A stretch of DNA of 64,000 nt from Spirosoma lacussanchae (GTDB taxonomy: Bacteria; Bacteroidota; Bacteroidia; Cytophagales; Spirosomataceae), in contig NZ_SWJG01000006.1 of assembly GCF_005870035.1 (NCBI RefSeq), forward strand, positions 124,001 to 188,000. Reading direction: 5' to 3'. Positions 51,218 through 60,457 of the stretch are shown here, in pieces. Both the position numbers and the translations under genes were made by a program. Numbering within the stretch: position 1 is the stretch's first letter; each line of letters opens with the position of its first letter. The notes under the pieces are model-generated. The model had not been told where the DNA came from. It was given only the letters and a program-made list of their open reading frames with translations, and ran no database searches.

Positions 51218-54200
51218 CTATAAAGGCTGAAACTGACGCCGGTAGAAGGCGTAAAATATCAGCGGAAAAACGAATAGCGTTAGCAGTGTAGCCGAAATAA
51301 GCCCGCCAATAACGACAATAGCGAGGGGTCGGGCCGTTTCCGAACCGATTCCGTGCGATAGGGCCGCTGGGATCAGACCAATGCCTGCCATCATGGCCGT
51401 CATCACAACGGGTCGTATCCGGGAAATAACTCCTTCGCGAATAGAGGTATTCAGCGACAAATTGTTCCGGAGGTTCTTCTTGAAGACGGTAATCAGGATA
51501 ACGCCATTCTGAATGCAAATGCCAAACAGGGCAATGAAACCTATACCGGCCGATATGCTGAAATTGACATGCGTTACCAGCAGCGCGGCAATGCCGCCGA
51601 TAACCGCAAACGGTACGTTGACTAACACCAGTCCAGCGTCTTTCCCGTTGCCGAACAGCACAAACAGGATCAGGAAGATACCTAACAGGCTAATCGGTAC
51701 TACCTGCTCCAGCCGGTTCGTAGCCCGCTGCTGGTTCTCAAAATCGCCCGCCCATTTAATCGTGTAACCAGTTGGCAGTGAGACATGAGCGGCTACTTTC
51801 TGACGGGCCTCGGCAACGGCGCTACCCATGTCGCGTCCACGCACCGAGAATTTGACGGCGCCATATCGCTGGCCGCCTTCTCTGAAAATCAGGACAGGCC
51901 CTGTCTGGGTCGTTACCTTTCCAATTTCCTGGATAGGGATCATGGCCGTCGACGCGCCCGAGCCGGATTGGGCCGGTACCATAAGTCGGCCAATCTCCTG
52001 TTCGTTGGAGCGGAACGGGCGGTCGTACCGAATGCGCAGATCGAACTTCCGCTCGCCCTCATAGATCTGGGTAGCTGCTTTCCCGCCAATAGCCATTTCT
52101 ATAACGGCTTCAGCCTCGGCTTTGTCGACCCCGTAGAGGGCCAGTTTGCGTTCGTCCAGCTCGACCCGCATTTCAGGCTGACCCGTTGTCCGAATCACTC
52201 CCAGGTCTTCGATACCCTGAACGGTGGCCAGCTGTTGCTGCACCTCCTGCGACTTACGTTCCAGGATGGTCTGATCCGGGCCGAATAGTTTAACGGCAAT
52301 TGAGCCTTTTACGCCCGAAACAGCCTCTTCTACATTGTCCATAATCGGCTGCGAAAAACCGAAATTAACGCCCGGAAAAACGCGCAGTTTTTCCTGCATC
52401 TTATCAATTAATTCTTCTTTGGTCAGCCCACTTTTCCATTCATCCTGTGGGTAAATGTCGACCAGAAACTCGATGTTATAAAAGCCGGTGGGGTCGGTTC
52501 CGTCGTTGGGTCGTCCGGTCTGCGAAATCACCCCTTTCACCTCCGGAAACTGCTCGAATACATGCCGCATCTGAATGCTTTGCTTCACCGACTCCGGCAG
52601 CGAAATACTCATGGGCATGGTGGCTCGCACGTAAATAGACCCTTCGTTCAGTTCGGGTAGAAATTCGGTACCCAACAGGCTGAAACCCGACAAACCGATC
52701 ACAACCACGAAAGCGGTAACCAGCAGGCTCAGTTTCTTGTGCGCAAAGGTGAAACCGAACGCCTGGGTGGCATAACGGGTGACAAGGTTGACAAACGGGT
52801 TGTGCTTCTCACGAACATTTTTCTTCAGCAGCAGGCTGGCCAGCACCGGCACCAGGGTCAGGGTAAAAAAGAGCGCGCCCAGCAACGCAAAGCCCAGGGT
52901 CCAGGCCAGGGGGCTGAACAGTTTGCCTTCTACTTTCTGAAACGAAAAGATGGGAAGCAGACAAGTAATGATAATGAGCTTGGAGAAGAAAATGGCTTTT
53001 CCCATCTCCGTGCCCGTTTTGCGAAGCACACCGAGTTTGGCCAGTCGGTTGAAGCGCGCCATGCCCTGCTCATGGGCCAGCTGATCCAGGGTAACGAAAA
53101 TGCCCTCTACCATAACCACCGCACCGTCGACGATGATACCGAAGTCGATAGCGCCCATGGATAACAGATTGGCCGACATACCCTTCAGCCGCAGACACAC
53201 AAACGCAAACAGCAGCGCCAGCGGAATGACGATAGAAACGGTAACCGTGGTGCGCCAGTCGGCCATGAACAGAAAGACAATGACCGTAACAAATACGATG
53301 CCTTCGAGCAGGTTGTGTGTAACGGTATGGGTGGCAAAATGAATGAGTGACTCCCGATTATAGAAGGTGTTGATTTGTACGTCGGAAGGCAGGATGCTGG
53401 TGTTGAGCTCGTTGATTTTGGCTTTTACGCGGTCAATGACTTCGCTGGGGTTCTCGCCCTTGCGCATGACCACGATACATTCTACTACATCGTCGCGTTT
53501 GTCGCGTCCGGCCTGACCCAGGCGAGGGAGGGCCGACTCCGATACCTGCGCTACGTTTCGTACGGTTATAGGGGTTCCGTTAACGTTTTTGATGGCAATA
53601 TTCTGGATGTCATCCTGGTTTCGCAACAGACCAATACCCCGAACCACGTACGCTTCGGCGTTTTTTTCGATGACATCCCCGCCAACGTTGACGTTCGAGT
53701 TGGCCACGGCCTGATACAACTCGAGAGGGGTAATGTGATAATCGATCAGCCGACGCGGGTCGACCGATATTTCGTAGGTTTTTACCTCGCCCCCAAAGCT
53801 GACCACATCGGCTACGCCCGGCACACCCTTCAGCTGCCGGTCAATGACCCAGTCCTGAATGGTTTTTAGCTCGCGGGCGGTGCGGGTGGGTGACTGGAGC
53901 GTGTACCGGAAAATCTCACCGGTGGGGCCGTAGGGAGGCTGTACGTCGGGTCGGACGCCTTCGGGCAGGTCGACACTACCGAGCAGGTTATTGACCTGCT
54001 GGCGCGCAAAGGCATCATCGGCTCCGTCGTCGAACATAATCTTGACCACCGACAAGCCAAAAAGAGAGGTTGAGCGGATATCGGTGCGTTTCTGAACCGG
54101 GTTGAGCCCAATCTCGATGGGAATGGTTACGAATTTCTCGACTTCTTCGGCCGAGCGGCCGGGCCATTGGGTAATGAGGGTAATCTGCGTATTGGTAACG

Positions 54201-54331
54201 TCGGGGAAAGCCTCGATGGGCGTATTCTGGTAGCTGATGATACCCGCTATCACCGCCAGGGCCGTTAGGAAAAAAACAAAGAATCTGTTTTTGAGCGAGA
54301 ACGACAGGATGGATCGAATGAACGTATTCAT
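51218..54331 (-). CDS. czcA: Heavy-metal RND efflux permease (CzcA/HME type)
   Basis: A 1037-residue inner-membrane proton-driven metal exporter of the HME-RND family. The TM4 motif is DFGIIVDGAVVMVEG near 394-408, the form of CzcA-type Co/Zn/Cd pumps rather than CusA. The N-terminus and the periplasmic porter blocks (GRSAEEVEKFVTIPIEIGLNPVQ) are typical. It is the last gene of a czcC-czcB-czcA order, 42 bp after the adaptor. A two-component system follows downstream on the same strand. Metal specificity is inferred from the motif class. Confidence 0.93.
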   Translation of the reverse strand: MNTFIRSILSFSLKNRFFVFFLTALAVIAGIISYQNTPIEAFPDVTNTQITLITQWPGRSAEEVEKFVTIPIEIGLNPVQKRTDIRSTSLFGLSVVKIMFDDGADDAFARQQVNNLLGSVDLPEGVRPDVQPPYGPTGEIFRYTLQSPTRTARELKTIQDWVIDRQLKGVPGVADVVSFGGEVKTYEISVDPRRLIDYHITPLELYQAVANSNVNVGGDVIEKNAEAYVVRGIGLLRNQDDIQNIAIKNVNGTPITVRNVAQVSESALPRLGQAGRDKRDDVVECIVVMRKGENPSEVIDRVKAKINELNTSILPSDVQINTFYNRESLIHFATHTVTHNLLEGIVFVTVIVFLFMADWRTTVTVSIVIPLALLFAFVCLRLKGMSANLLSMGAIDFGIIVDGAVVMVEGIFVTLDQLAHEQGMARFNRLAKLGVLRKTGTEMGKAIFFSKLIIITCLLPIFSFQKVEGKLFSPLAWTLGFALLGALFFTLTLVPVLASLLLKKNVREKHNPFVNLVTRYATQAFGFTFAHKKLSLLVTAFVVVIGLSGFSLLGTEFLPELNEGSIYVRATMPMSISLPESVKQSIQMRHVFEQFPEVKGVISQTGRPNDGTDPTGFYNIEFLVDIYPQDEWKSGLTKEELIDKMQEKLRVFPGVNFGFSQPIMDNVEEAVSGVKGSIAVKLFGPDQTILERKSQEVQQQLATVQGIEDLGVIRTTGQPEMRVELDERKLALYGVDKAEAEAVIEMAIGGKAATQIYEGERKFDLRIRYDRPFRSNEQEIGRLMVPAQSGSGASTAMIPIQEIGKVTTQTGPVLIFREGGQRYGAVKFSVRGRDMGSAVAEARQKVAAHVSLPTGYTIKWAGDFENQQRATNRLEQVVPISLLGIFLILFVLFGNGKDAGLVLVNVPFAVIGGIAALLVTHVNFSISAGIGFIALFGICIQNGVILITVFKKNLRNNLSLNTSIREGVISRIRPVVMTAMMAGIGLIPAALSHGIGSETARPLAIVVIGGLISATLLTLFVFPLIFYAFYRRQFQPL

Positions 54332-54373
54332 AGCCAGTGGGCTAAGTGGTGGGAGGCAAAAAGAAAGGCTGGG

Positions 54374-55477
54374 TTAATTACCCAGTGCGCTGTAAATCAG
54401 GAGCTGATTGGTAGTAACGACCCGATCGCCTACGGCCAGACCACCCGACAAGTATGTGGTTGACCCAATGGTTTTATAAATCGAAATCTCGCGCACGATG
54501 GGCTGATTATGCCGGTTAACGGCTACTACGAAATTGCGGTTTTTGTCGAACACCACGGCGCTTGCCGGAATAGCCACCCGCTTGTCATGACCGGCGTAGG
54601 TAACGTTTACGTTGGCAAACATCTCGGGTTTGAGCGGATAAGGGTTTGGGCCTGTCGGCTGGTTATCGAGCGTGACCCGGATTTTCATCGTTTTGCTTTC
54701 CGGGTCGAGCATGTTGAAAATCTTGTCGATTCGCCCCCGAAATACTTTGTCAGGATAGGAGAGGGTGGTAATCGTTGCCATATCGCCTTCGTGTACATTA
54801 GCCAGATCAGATTCGTAGACGTTGGCCAGTACCCAGACGTGGTCGAGGTTCGAGATGGTGAATAGGTTTTCGGGGTCATCGGACCGAATTTCCATCCCGG
54901 GCGATGCCGTTTTTTCGACGATAAACCCGCTCATGGACGCTTTTACGACGTAAACCGACCCATTGCCGCCCAGAATATGTCGTCGTTCGGCTACCCGGTT
55001 TACCTCGCCCCTGGCGGCCTGAAGCTGTTGCTGGCTGGCCACGAGTTCGCGCTGAGAGCTGAGCCCAGCCTGTGCCATGTCTTCGGTTACCTGCAGGTTT
55101 TTCTGGGCCACTGATAACTGGCCACGCGCCGTAACGCCTTGCTGCTCCAGGTCGGCGAGGTCGCCGGATCGGATCAGGGCCAGAGTCTGACCTTTTTGGA
55201 CAAAATCGCCCAGATCTGCCTTGACCGCATCAACATGACCACCAACCAGGGGAAATATTTTGACGACCTGATCCTGATTGACCGTGACCTTACCGGTCAG
55301 GTTAAGTTCGTTTCGGGTAGTTTCGAGCTGGGCGGTATCGAAGGTAGCACTGGCCAGCAGATTGGTTTTGGGGGTAACGGTGGTGGCTTCGGTCGGCGAG
55401 TCGGAATGGCTACAGCTGCTGAGGGCTCCTACGAGCAGGAACCCTGCCAAACTCGCCAGGCCTTTGGAGCCGGGCAT
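54374..55477 (-). CDS. Metal-efflux periplasmic adaptor lipoprotein (CzcB-like)
   Basis: About 367 residues from the start that gives a lipoprotein signal (MPGSKGLASLAGFLLVGALSSC); the longer ORF to 55642 lacks this sense. Domains in order: lipoyl half (VGGHVDAVKADLGDFVQKGQTLALI), helical hairpin, second lipoyl half (ASMSGFIVEKTASPGMEI), beta-barrel (VWVLANVYESDLANVHEGDMATI) and membrane-proximal domain. It joins the CzcA pump and the TolC-like channel. No His-rich metal-binding tail is present. Confidence 0.9.
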   Translation of the reverse strand: MPGSKGLASLAGFLLVGALSSCSHSDSPTEATTVTPKTNLLASATFDTAQLETTRNELNLTGKVTVNQDQVVKIFPLVGGHVDAVKADLGDFVQKGQTLALIRSGDLADLEQQGVTARGQLSVAQKNLQVTEDMAQAGLSSQRELVASQQQLQAARGEVNRVAERRHILGGNGSVYVVKASMSGFIVEKTASPGMEIRSDDPENLFTISNLDHVWVLANVYESDLANVHEGDMATITTLSYPDKVFRGRIDKIFNMLDPESKTMKIRVTLDNQPTGPNPYPLKPEMFANVNVTYAGHDKRVAIPASAVVFDKNRNFVVAVNRHNQPIVREISIYKTIGSTTYLSGGLAVGDRVVTTNQLLIYSALGN

Positions 55478-55657
55478 CCGGTTCGTTTGATGAGCTAGCC
55501 GTACAATCAGCCCAAACGAAAAACGGGTAGCCATAGCCGATTTAGGATCGGCTGTTATGCCGAGCCGGTCAGACAGGCGCAGCGGTCGGCTACAGGGAAG
55601 AATAGTGGGGTGTCGTTTCATGTTGAATGTCTGTTTTACCAATTTCTGTATGTTCAG

Positions 55658-57034
55658 TCAATGCCGAAACGGGTTGGTACCGATGGCGTATTCCAGTTCC
55701 TCAAGGCTTTGCATACGGTCATTCTGGAGCTGCGTAACCTGAATCTGAGTGTTTTTGTACGAGTCGAAGAAGTCAAGAAACTCAACCACGTCGATATTCT
55801 GCTTGCGGTAGTTGATCGTCACGCCGTTGATCAGCCTCCCAAAGTCGCCGGTAAACTGATTGTCGAAGGCGCGATAAAGCTGTTCGGTCTGTCTGGCTTT
55901 GTCGTAGGCCCGCTGTACCTCACCGTCGACCTGGACCAGGTAAGCATTCGACAGATACTGGCTGCTTTGGATTCGGATCTGAGCGGCCTGAATATTTCCC
56001 TGGTTTCGGTTCAGGACGGGCAGTGAGATACCCACACCTACGCCAACGTAGTTGGGGATGTAGCCGGCGTTTCGGTCATACGTACCCTGTAAAGTCAGAT
56101 CGGGTACGGCCAGCGCTTTCTGAAGGGCCAGGTTCTGTTGCTCCTGCCTGGCCAGATCTCGATAACTTTTCGCGTCGTAGCGATATTGCTCTGCCAGCTG
56201 ATACAGGGTGTCCAGATTCAGCTGCGATACGCTGAGCTGGCTCACCGAGTCGGTCGATACCATCGGACGGATCACCGTAGCGGGTTTGATGTTTAATAAA
56301 ATAGCCAGGTCAGACTGTGAGTCAATAACCTGGCGGAGCCGCTGCTGACGTTCGGTAGTCAGGCTAAAGAGGTAGGCTTTTAGGCGTGTCAGGTCTTTGA
56401 GCGGAACGTTCCCTTTGTCGAACTGCTGCTGGTACAGCTGAACCGTTTGCTGCAGGGTGGTAATTTCTTCATCGTATACCGTCAGTAGCTGCTGACCGTA
56501 GTATAAATCAAGGAAACTGGTATGCAGTTGGTAGGTTAATGTACGGAGGAGGTCATAAAAATGGTCAGCGGCCAGGTCGGTACCGGTTTTGGCCAGAGCC
56601 AGCTGCTTGTTCCGTTTCCCGGCGAGCCTGATTAGCTGCTGGACCTGGATTACCTGCTGGGAGTTTGATTTGCCGAAGGGCAGTGCTTCATGCGTCAGCT
56701 GGTTGTACGGCATTGTCTCGACGTAGACCGAAGGGTTTACCCGCAACTGGGCCTGTAACTCGTACGCTTTGTTTTCGGGAACCCCCAGCTGAGCAGCCAG
56801 CAGACTCAGATTATTGGCCTTAAACTGATCGTTGGCCTGTTGCAACGTGAGCCGCACCGTATCTGGAGCGGGGAGTTGAGTAGGGGCGATTATCTGCGCC
56901 AGGAGAACGTGGATGTTGCTGGCTGCAAACACCAGCAAACAGATTAACCACTGTTTGCGCGCCCGGAGCCGGACATATAGGAATGAACTACAAAACATAG
57001 CCTTGGTACTGGTGTGTTTCGTAGCAAATGTCAC
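55658..57034 (-). CDS. TolC-family outer-membrane channel of the metal pump (CzcC-like)
   Basis: A 458-residue outer-membrane factor. The signal peptide lies near WLICLLVFAASNIHVLLAQ; a start 12 codons downstream (56998) is also possible. Two helical-hairpin repeats with Gln-rich stretches are visible (ETLQQTVQLYQQQ and QVDGEVQRAYDKARQTEQL), as in CzcC/TolC. It is the first gene of the metal efflux operon. The gap to the adaptor is 180 bp when the short adaptor start is used. Confidence 0.9.
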   Translation of the reverse strand: MTFATKHTSTKAMFCSSFLYVRLRARKQWLICLLVFAASNIHVLLAQIIAPTQLPAPDTVRLTLQQANDQFKANNLSLLAAQLGVPENKAYELQAQLRVNPSVYVETMPYNQLTHEALPFGKSNSQQVIQVQQLIRLAGKRNKQLALAKTGTDLAADHFYDLLRTLTYQLHTSFLDLYYGQQLLTVYDEEITTLQQTVQLYQQQFDKGNVPLKDLTRLKAYLFSLTTERQQRLRQVIDSQSDLAILLNIKPATVIRPMVSTDSVSQLSVSQLNLDTLYQLAEQYRYDAKSYRDLARQEQQNLALQKALAVPDLTLQGTYDRNAGYIPNYVGVGVGISLPVLNRNQGNIQAAQIRIQSSQYLSNAYLVQVDGEVQRAYDKARQTEQLYRAFDNQFTGDFGRLINGVTINYRKQNIDVVEFLDFFDSYKNTQIQVTQLQNDRMQSLEELEYAIGTNPFRH

Positions 57035-57127
57035 GGGGCGGTATTAAGGCCCTCTTAAACAAAAATTAAAAGGCCGTTAAATAATGTGACCCTCTGGTGT
57101 CGTATTTGTCATGTCTGGCTATAAAGC

Positions 57128-57160
57128 AAGCGGCCTGCCGGGAGATCCGGCAGGCCGCTT
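57128..57160. terminator. Terminator hairpin between YtxH operon and tolC
   Basis: A 14-bp stem (AAGCGGCCTGCCGG, 57128-57141, with 57147-57160), T5 on the plus strand and TTGCTTTAT on the minus strand. It ends the minus-strand YtxH pair. Confidence 0.75.
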
Positions 57161-57194
57161 TTTCAATAACGTTGAGTAAATCAGGAAGGTGATA

Positions 57195-57563
57195 TTAGTT
57201 CACCTTGAAAGAGTCTTTTGCATTCTCGATACCAGACTGAGCATCATCGGCCAGTTCATCAACTTTGTCGTTATAGTGGCTCTTTACTTTCTCCTTATTG
57301 TATTCTGCTTCAGCCTGACCTTTATATTGGTTCAGTTGATCTTTGGCTTTATCGGCATACTGATTTACCTGCGTCTTAGCCTGTTCGTAGCCTTCTTTTA
57401 CCTGAGCTACGCCTTTTTCCCACTGGTCTTTCAGATCGCCAGTACGTTTGTTAGCTTCTTCGGTCAGTTTCTCGCGGGTTTCCTTACCACTGCGGGGTGC
57501 TGTGAGGATACCGATAACTACGCCTGTAATAATGCCTGTTAAAAAATCACGTGTACTTCTCAT
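57195..57563 (-). CDS. YtxH-domain protein 1
   Basis: A 122-residue protein with an N-terminal hydrophobic/glycine segment (FLTGIITGVVIGILTAPRSGKETR), the YtxH signature. An amphipathic helical region with repeated KDQLNQYKGQ-like words follows (residues 60-110). YtxH proteins are small membrane-associated general-stress proteins. It lies 32 bp after a second YtxH gene and ends at a terminator. Both probably share one promoter with a sigma-54-like element. Confidence 0.88.
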   Translation of the reverse strand: MRSTRDFLTGIITGVVIGILTAPRSGKETREKLTEEANKRTGDLKDQWEKGVAQVKEGYEQAKTQVNQYADKAKDQLNQYKGQAEAEYNKEKVKSHYNDKVDELADDAQSGIENAKDSFKVN

Positions 57564-57595
57564 TGCTTTATTTGTTTTAGGTGATTGGTAGATGA

Positions 57596-57844
57596 TTACT
57601 TCGCCTTCCGTTTTGCCTGAGCGACCAGGTCCTGCGTTTTAGACGAAGCGGAGTCAACGTAATCGTTGTACTGCTCTTTGATACTGTCTAAGCCAGACTG
57701 AAGCTGATCCTGCAAGTCCTTGAAAAACGAGTCTGACTCAGTAGATATTTTTCGGCGAGTAGTCTTTCCACTCTCCGGCGCCAGCAGAATGCCTACCACA
57801 GCACCAACTGCGAGGCCTATCAGTATTCCTGGTAACGATTTCAT
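57596..57844 (-). CDS. YtxH-domain protein 2
   Basis: About 82 residues. The start at 57844 gives the canonical MKSLPGILIGLAVGAVVGILLAPESGKTTRRKIS; the longer form to 57931 runs through the promoter. A short helical tail (residues 40-80) follows. It is the first gene of the YtxH pair. A TGGTAC-N5-TTTCTA element (57885-57902) is placed about 40 bp upstream of the start, at the right distance for a -24/-12 promoter. Confidence 0.85.
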   Translation of the reverse strand: MKSLPGILIGLAVGAVVGILLAPESGKTTRRKISTESDSFFKDLQDQLQSGLDSIKEQYNDYVDSASSKTQDLVAQAKRKAK

Positions 57845-57884
57845 TGGCTGTATCTTTAGTGAATGAAACAAATACACTAAATCA

Positions 57885-57902
57885 CTAGAAAATTTTGTAC
57901 CA
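57885..57902 (-). promoter_or_regulatory. Sigma-54-like promoter of the YtxH pair
   Basis: Minus strand reads TGGTACAAAATTTTCTAG, similar to TGGCAC-N5-TTGC at -24/-12 (the -12 GC is TC). It shares 16 of 18 bases with the element upstream of the lmo0937-type gene. Confidence 0.4.
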
Positions 57903-58059
57903 CATTGTTGTAAATATAGTAAATCACTCATTAACAGTCTATTAAATAGCCACTATCGTTGAGTATACGGTAGGGAGTTTGAGGAGTATTTTCTACAAGG
58001 GCGTCCACGATTTACGCAATTTGGAAAACAACACCCCCACAGTTGCCAGTTAGAGAATC

Positions 58060-59133
58060 ATGACCACCACTACACTCGTCCTACTTGGCTACACCGGTTT
58101 TCTGGTGCTGGCTTCATTCATCCACCTTATCCGGCTCGACTACTGGTGGGTTCGTATCTGGGACTTCCCTCACCTGCAGCTTACAGCCCTTACGGTGCTC
58201 GGCCTGGTTGCCTGGTTACTGGCTGATCAGTCGACCCAGTGGCCTTTAACCATTGCCCCGGTGGGTCTGCTGGCGGCCAGCATTTACCAGGGCTGGCTGA
58301 TTCGGCCCTATACGCCCCTCGCCAAAAAGCAGGTCAGAGCGGTAAGGCGTAAGGGCGGGGGAAACCAGGTGGAAGAAAATACGCTGCGGCTGCTGACGGC
58401 AAACGTGTTCATGGAGAACACGCATGTACCAGATGTAAAGCGGTTGATCGAGAAACACCAGCCCGATGTCGTGCTGTTGCTGGAAACCAACGAAGCATGG
58501 CGCCAGCAGCTGGAGGCTATTGAACAGAACTACCCGCATCGGTTATTATGTCCCCTAGAGAATACGTATGGTATGTTGCTATATTCCCGGCTGCCGCTGC
58601 ATAACCCGCAGATCCGGTTTCTGATACAGGATGACATCCCGTCTATGTACGTGCAGCTGGAGCTCCCGTCGGGTCAGCAGGTCCATTTCTATGGGGTTCA
58701 CCCCATGCCTCCCAGCCCTACGGAACACTACCGGTCTACCGAACGTGATGCGGAGCTACTACTGGTGGGGAAAGAATGCCGGAAGCATACGGGGCCTATC
58801 GTCGTGGCCGGCGATCTTAACGACGTGGCCTGGTCACATACGACCCGACTGTTTCAGCGTGTCAGCGGGCTGCTCGACCCTCGGGTAGGACGGGGGCTGT
58901 ATAGTACGTTTCATGCGCACTATTTTTTTCTACGCTGGCCGCTCGATCACGTCTTTGTGTCGCATCATTTCCGGCTTAAGCAGTTGCGCCGGCTTCCCAA
59001 CTGTGGGTCCGACCATTTCCCCATACTGGTATCGCTTACCTATCAGCCCGATCCGGCTACGGCTACCGAAGAGCCGCAACCTGAGGGCGACGATCTGAAA
59101 GAAGCACGTGACATCATTGACCGGGCTACATAA
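58060..59133 (+). CDS. Endonuclease/exonuclease/phosphatase (EEP) family protein, membrane-anchored
   Basis: A 357-residue protein. The first third has about three hydrophobic segments (LVLLGYTGFLVLASFIHLI, LQLTALTVLGLVAWLLA, IAPVGLLAASIYQGWL), so it is membrane-bound. The C-terminal EEP domain starts with LRLLTANVFMENTHVPDVKR, then VLLLETNEAW, VHFYGVHPMPPSP, VVAGDLNDVAWSHT and the final NCGSDHFPILV. This is the metal-dependent phosphodiesterase fold, used on nucleic acids or phospholipid headgroups. The domain order matches the common periplasmic EEP proteins. The substrate is unknown. Confidence 0.9.
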   Translation: MTTTTLVLLGYTGFLVLASFIHLIRLDYWWVRIWDFPHLQLTALTVLGLVAWLLADQSTQWPLTIAPVGLLAASIYQGWLIRPYTPLAKKQVRAVRRKGGGNQVEENTLRLLTANVFMENTHVPDVKRLIEKHQPDVVLLLETNEAWRQQLEAIEQNYPHRLLCPLENTYGMLLYSRLPLHNPQIRFLIQDDIPSMYVQLELPSGQQVHFYGVHPMPPSPTEHYRSTERDAELLLVGKECRKHTGPIVVAGDLNDVAWSHTTRLFQRVSGLLDPRVGRGLYSTFHAHYFFLRWPLDHVFVSHHFRLKQLRRLPNCGSDHFPILVSLTYQPDPATATEEPQPEGDDLKEARDIIDRAT

Positions 59134-59192
59134 CCCGGTCAGTGATCATTTTGTGGTCAGGTTACGCGATCTGATTGGGCAGGGATAAAAAA

Positions 59193-59222
59193 AATCCCTG
59201 CGCTCAACTTGGCGCAGGGATT
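59193..59222. terminator. Terminator downstream of the EEP and lmo0937-type genes
   Basis: An 11-bp stem (AATCCCTGCGC, 59193-59203, with 59212-59222) and an 8-base loop. On the minus strand it is followed by T8, making it a convincing minus-strand terminator. Confidence 0.8.
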
Positions 59223-59354
59223 CCGTACCCACCGTAACTTGTACTTAACCTAAAATGAAACCACCTAAACCTAAACGTTTCGACGTATTAGGAATTCTGT
59301 GACCCCAACCCGTAGCTGGCAACAGGTCGGTATATTTTCAAGGAAACCCAATCT

Positions 59355-59516
59355 TCACACCCCTCGTCCCTGAATCAGGCGCAGAATAATTGCAATGATT
59401 GCAATCACCAGCAGAACGTGGATCAGATTGCCCAGACCAAAGCTGCCGAATCCGATAAAGCCAAGTAGCCAGATGATAATCAGCACTACGGCAATTGTAT
59501 AAAGAAGGTTTCCCAT
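59355..59516 (-). CDS. lmo0937-type small membrane protein, 53 residues
   Basis: A short ORF read from the minus strand: MGNLLYTIAVVLIIIWLLGF, then a glycine-rich turn, then a second hydrophobic helix (LIHVLLVIAIIAIILRLI) ending QGRGV. Two transmembrane segments with a GFGSFGLGN loop are typical of the lmo0937-type family, often associated with stress. It has its own sigma-54-like element about 50 bp upstream (59567-59584). Its terminator is at 59193-59222. Confidence 0.85.
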   Translation of the reverse strand: MGNLLYTIAVVLIIIWLLGFIGFGSFGLGNLIHVLLVIAIIAIILRLIQGRGV

Positions 59517-59566
59517 AACGTTTCGTGAGTAAATCAGAAATTAATATCTCGCAATTGTCAAACTCT

Positions 59567-59584
59567 CTAGAAAATTCTGTGCCA
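59567..59584 (-). promoter_or_regulatory. Sigma-54-like promoter of the lmo0937-type gene
   Basis: Minus strand reads TGGCACAGAATTTTCTAG: a perfect TGGCAC -24 box, 5-base spacer, and TTTCT in place of TTGCW at -12. Confidence 0.45.
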
Positions 59585-59885
59585 TCACGGGCCCTTCGGA
59601 GCATAAAGTAGAGTTAAAATGGGCTACATGCTTGAAAATGAGTTACTAGGTAGTAAACTTCGCCATTGACGTGTCTACAGCAATTTATTAACCTCTAGTG
59701 AGGAAGTGTGGAGAAAAGTACACATGTGTAGAACATTCGGGGAAAATAAGCGCACATTGCCACAGTACGTTATCTCATATGCTATGAGTACTATTACCTT
59801 GAAGAATAACTTGTAACGGGTAACGGGCTTGTTAATCAGCCATTAACACAGAAATTACATGAAATAAACTGGAAGGCTATCGTTT

Positions 59886-59902
59886 CGGCACTAAATTTTA
59901 TA
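59886..59902 (+). promoter_or_regulatory. Sigma-54-like element upstream of a response regulator
   Basis: Plus strand CGGCACTAAATTTTATA shares the GGCAC-N5-TTT layout of the two preceding elements. It lies 27 bp before the longer start of the next gene. Confidence 0.35.
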
Positions 59903-59928
59903 TAAAGAGAAGCATAGAAGTTCATAAA

Positions 59929-60369
59929 ATGCTACGTACCGTGGTAAGCACAATGACAGGAGCCAGTGTGGGCCAGCAATACCGACCAGCCGTAATGAAT
60001 GCAGTGAGTAACGCCAAACGCGTGTTAATAGTCGACGACGAAGCCGACATCTGTTTATTACTGTCCGGTTTACTTCGTCGGTTGGGTTACCAGCCGACCT
60101 GTGCCCACTTCATAGAAGAAGGCAGGCAGTGCCTGAGTGCACAGCAATTCGACGCTGTGTTTTTAGATCTGAACTTGCCCGATGGGTTAGGCTTCGATCT
60201 GCTACCGTCCATCAAGCAGGAGCAGGCCGACACCAAGATTATCATGATCAGCGCCTTTGACGGACAGGCCGAACGCAGACGCGCCACCGAGCAGGGAGCC
60301 GACTATTTTATAGGTAAACCGTTTACCAGAAGGTCGGTCGAAATGGCTTTGCAAACCATTCAGGTTTGA
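59929..60369 (+). CDS. Single-domain response regulator
   Basis: A 146-residue receiver-only protein; a start at 59995 (MNAVSNAKRVLIVDDE) would remove 22 residues with no family similarity. The acidic pocket is VDDEADICLLL, the phosphoacceptor Asp is in AVFLDLNLPDGLGF, the Thr/Ser switch in MISAFDG, and the Lys in YFIGKPFTRR. No output domain is present, so it acts as a phosphorelay or protein-interaction switch. An NtrC-type regulator gene lies 88 bp downstream on the same strand and may be part of the same signalling unit. Confidence 0.9.
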   Translation: MLRTVVSTMTGASVGQQYRPAVMNAVSNAKRVLIVDDEADICLLLSGLLRRLGYQPTCAHFIEEGRQCLSAQQFDAVFLDLNLPDGLGFDLLPSIKQEQADTKIIMISAFDGQAERRRATEQGADYFIGKPFTRRSVEMALQTIQV

Positions 60370-60457
60370 GTAACTTTGTTCAAGCAGCTAACAACGCTTC
60401 GTTATTTCCTGTTAACATAGTTAGCCTTGGGCTGCCTGAGTAAGCTACTGCCTCTTC

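Larger units (their letters stand above)
59517..59928. other. 412-bp AT-rich intergenic region
   Basis: No gene is supported. It carries two sigma-54-like elements, one facing each flank (59567-59584 minus, 59886-59902 plus). A short GGGCCCTTCGG word lies near 59589. No other structure stands out. Confidence 0.65.

Noticed and set aside
59254-59301. 15-codon frame MKPPKPKRFDVLGIL
   Set aside because: Too short and without supporting signals other than an ATG; kept out of the feature list, though comparison with relatives would be easy.
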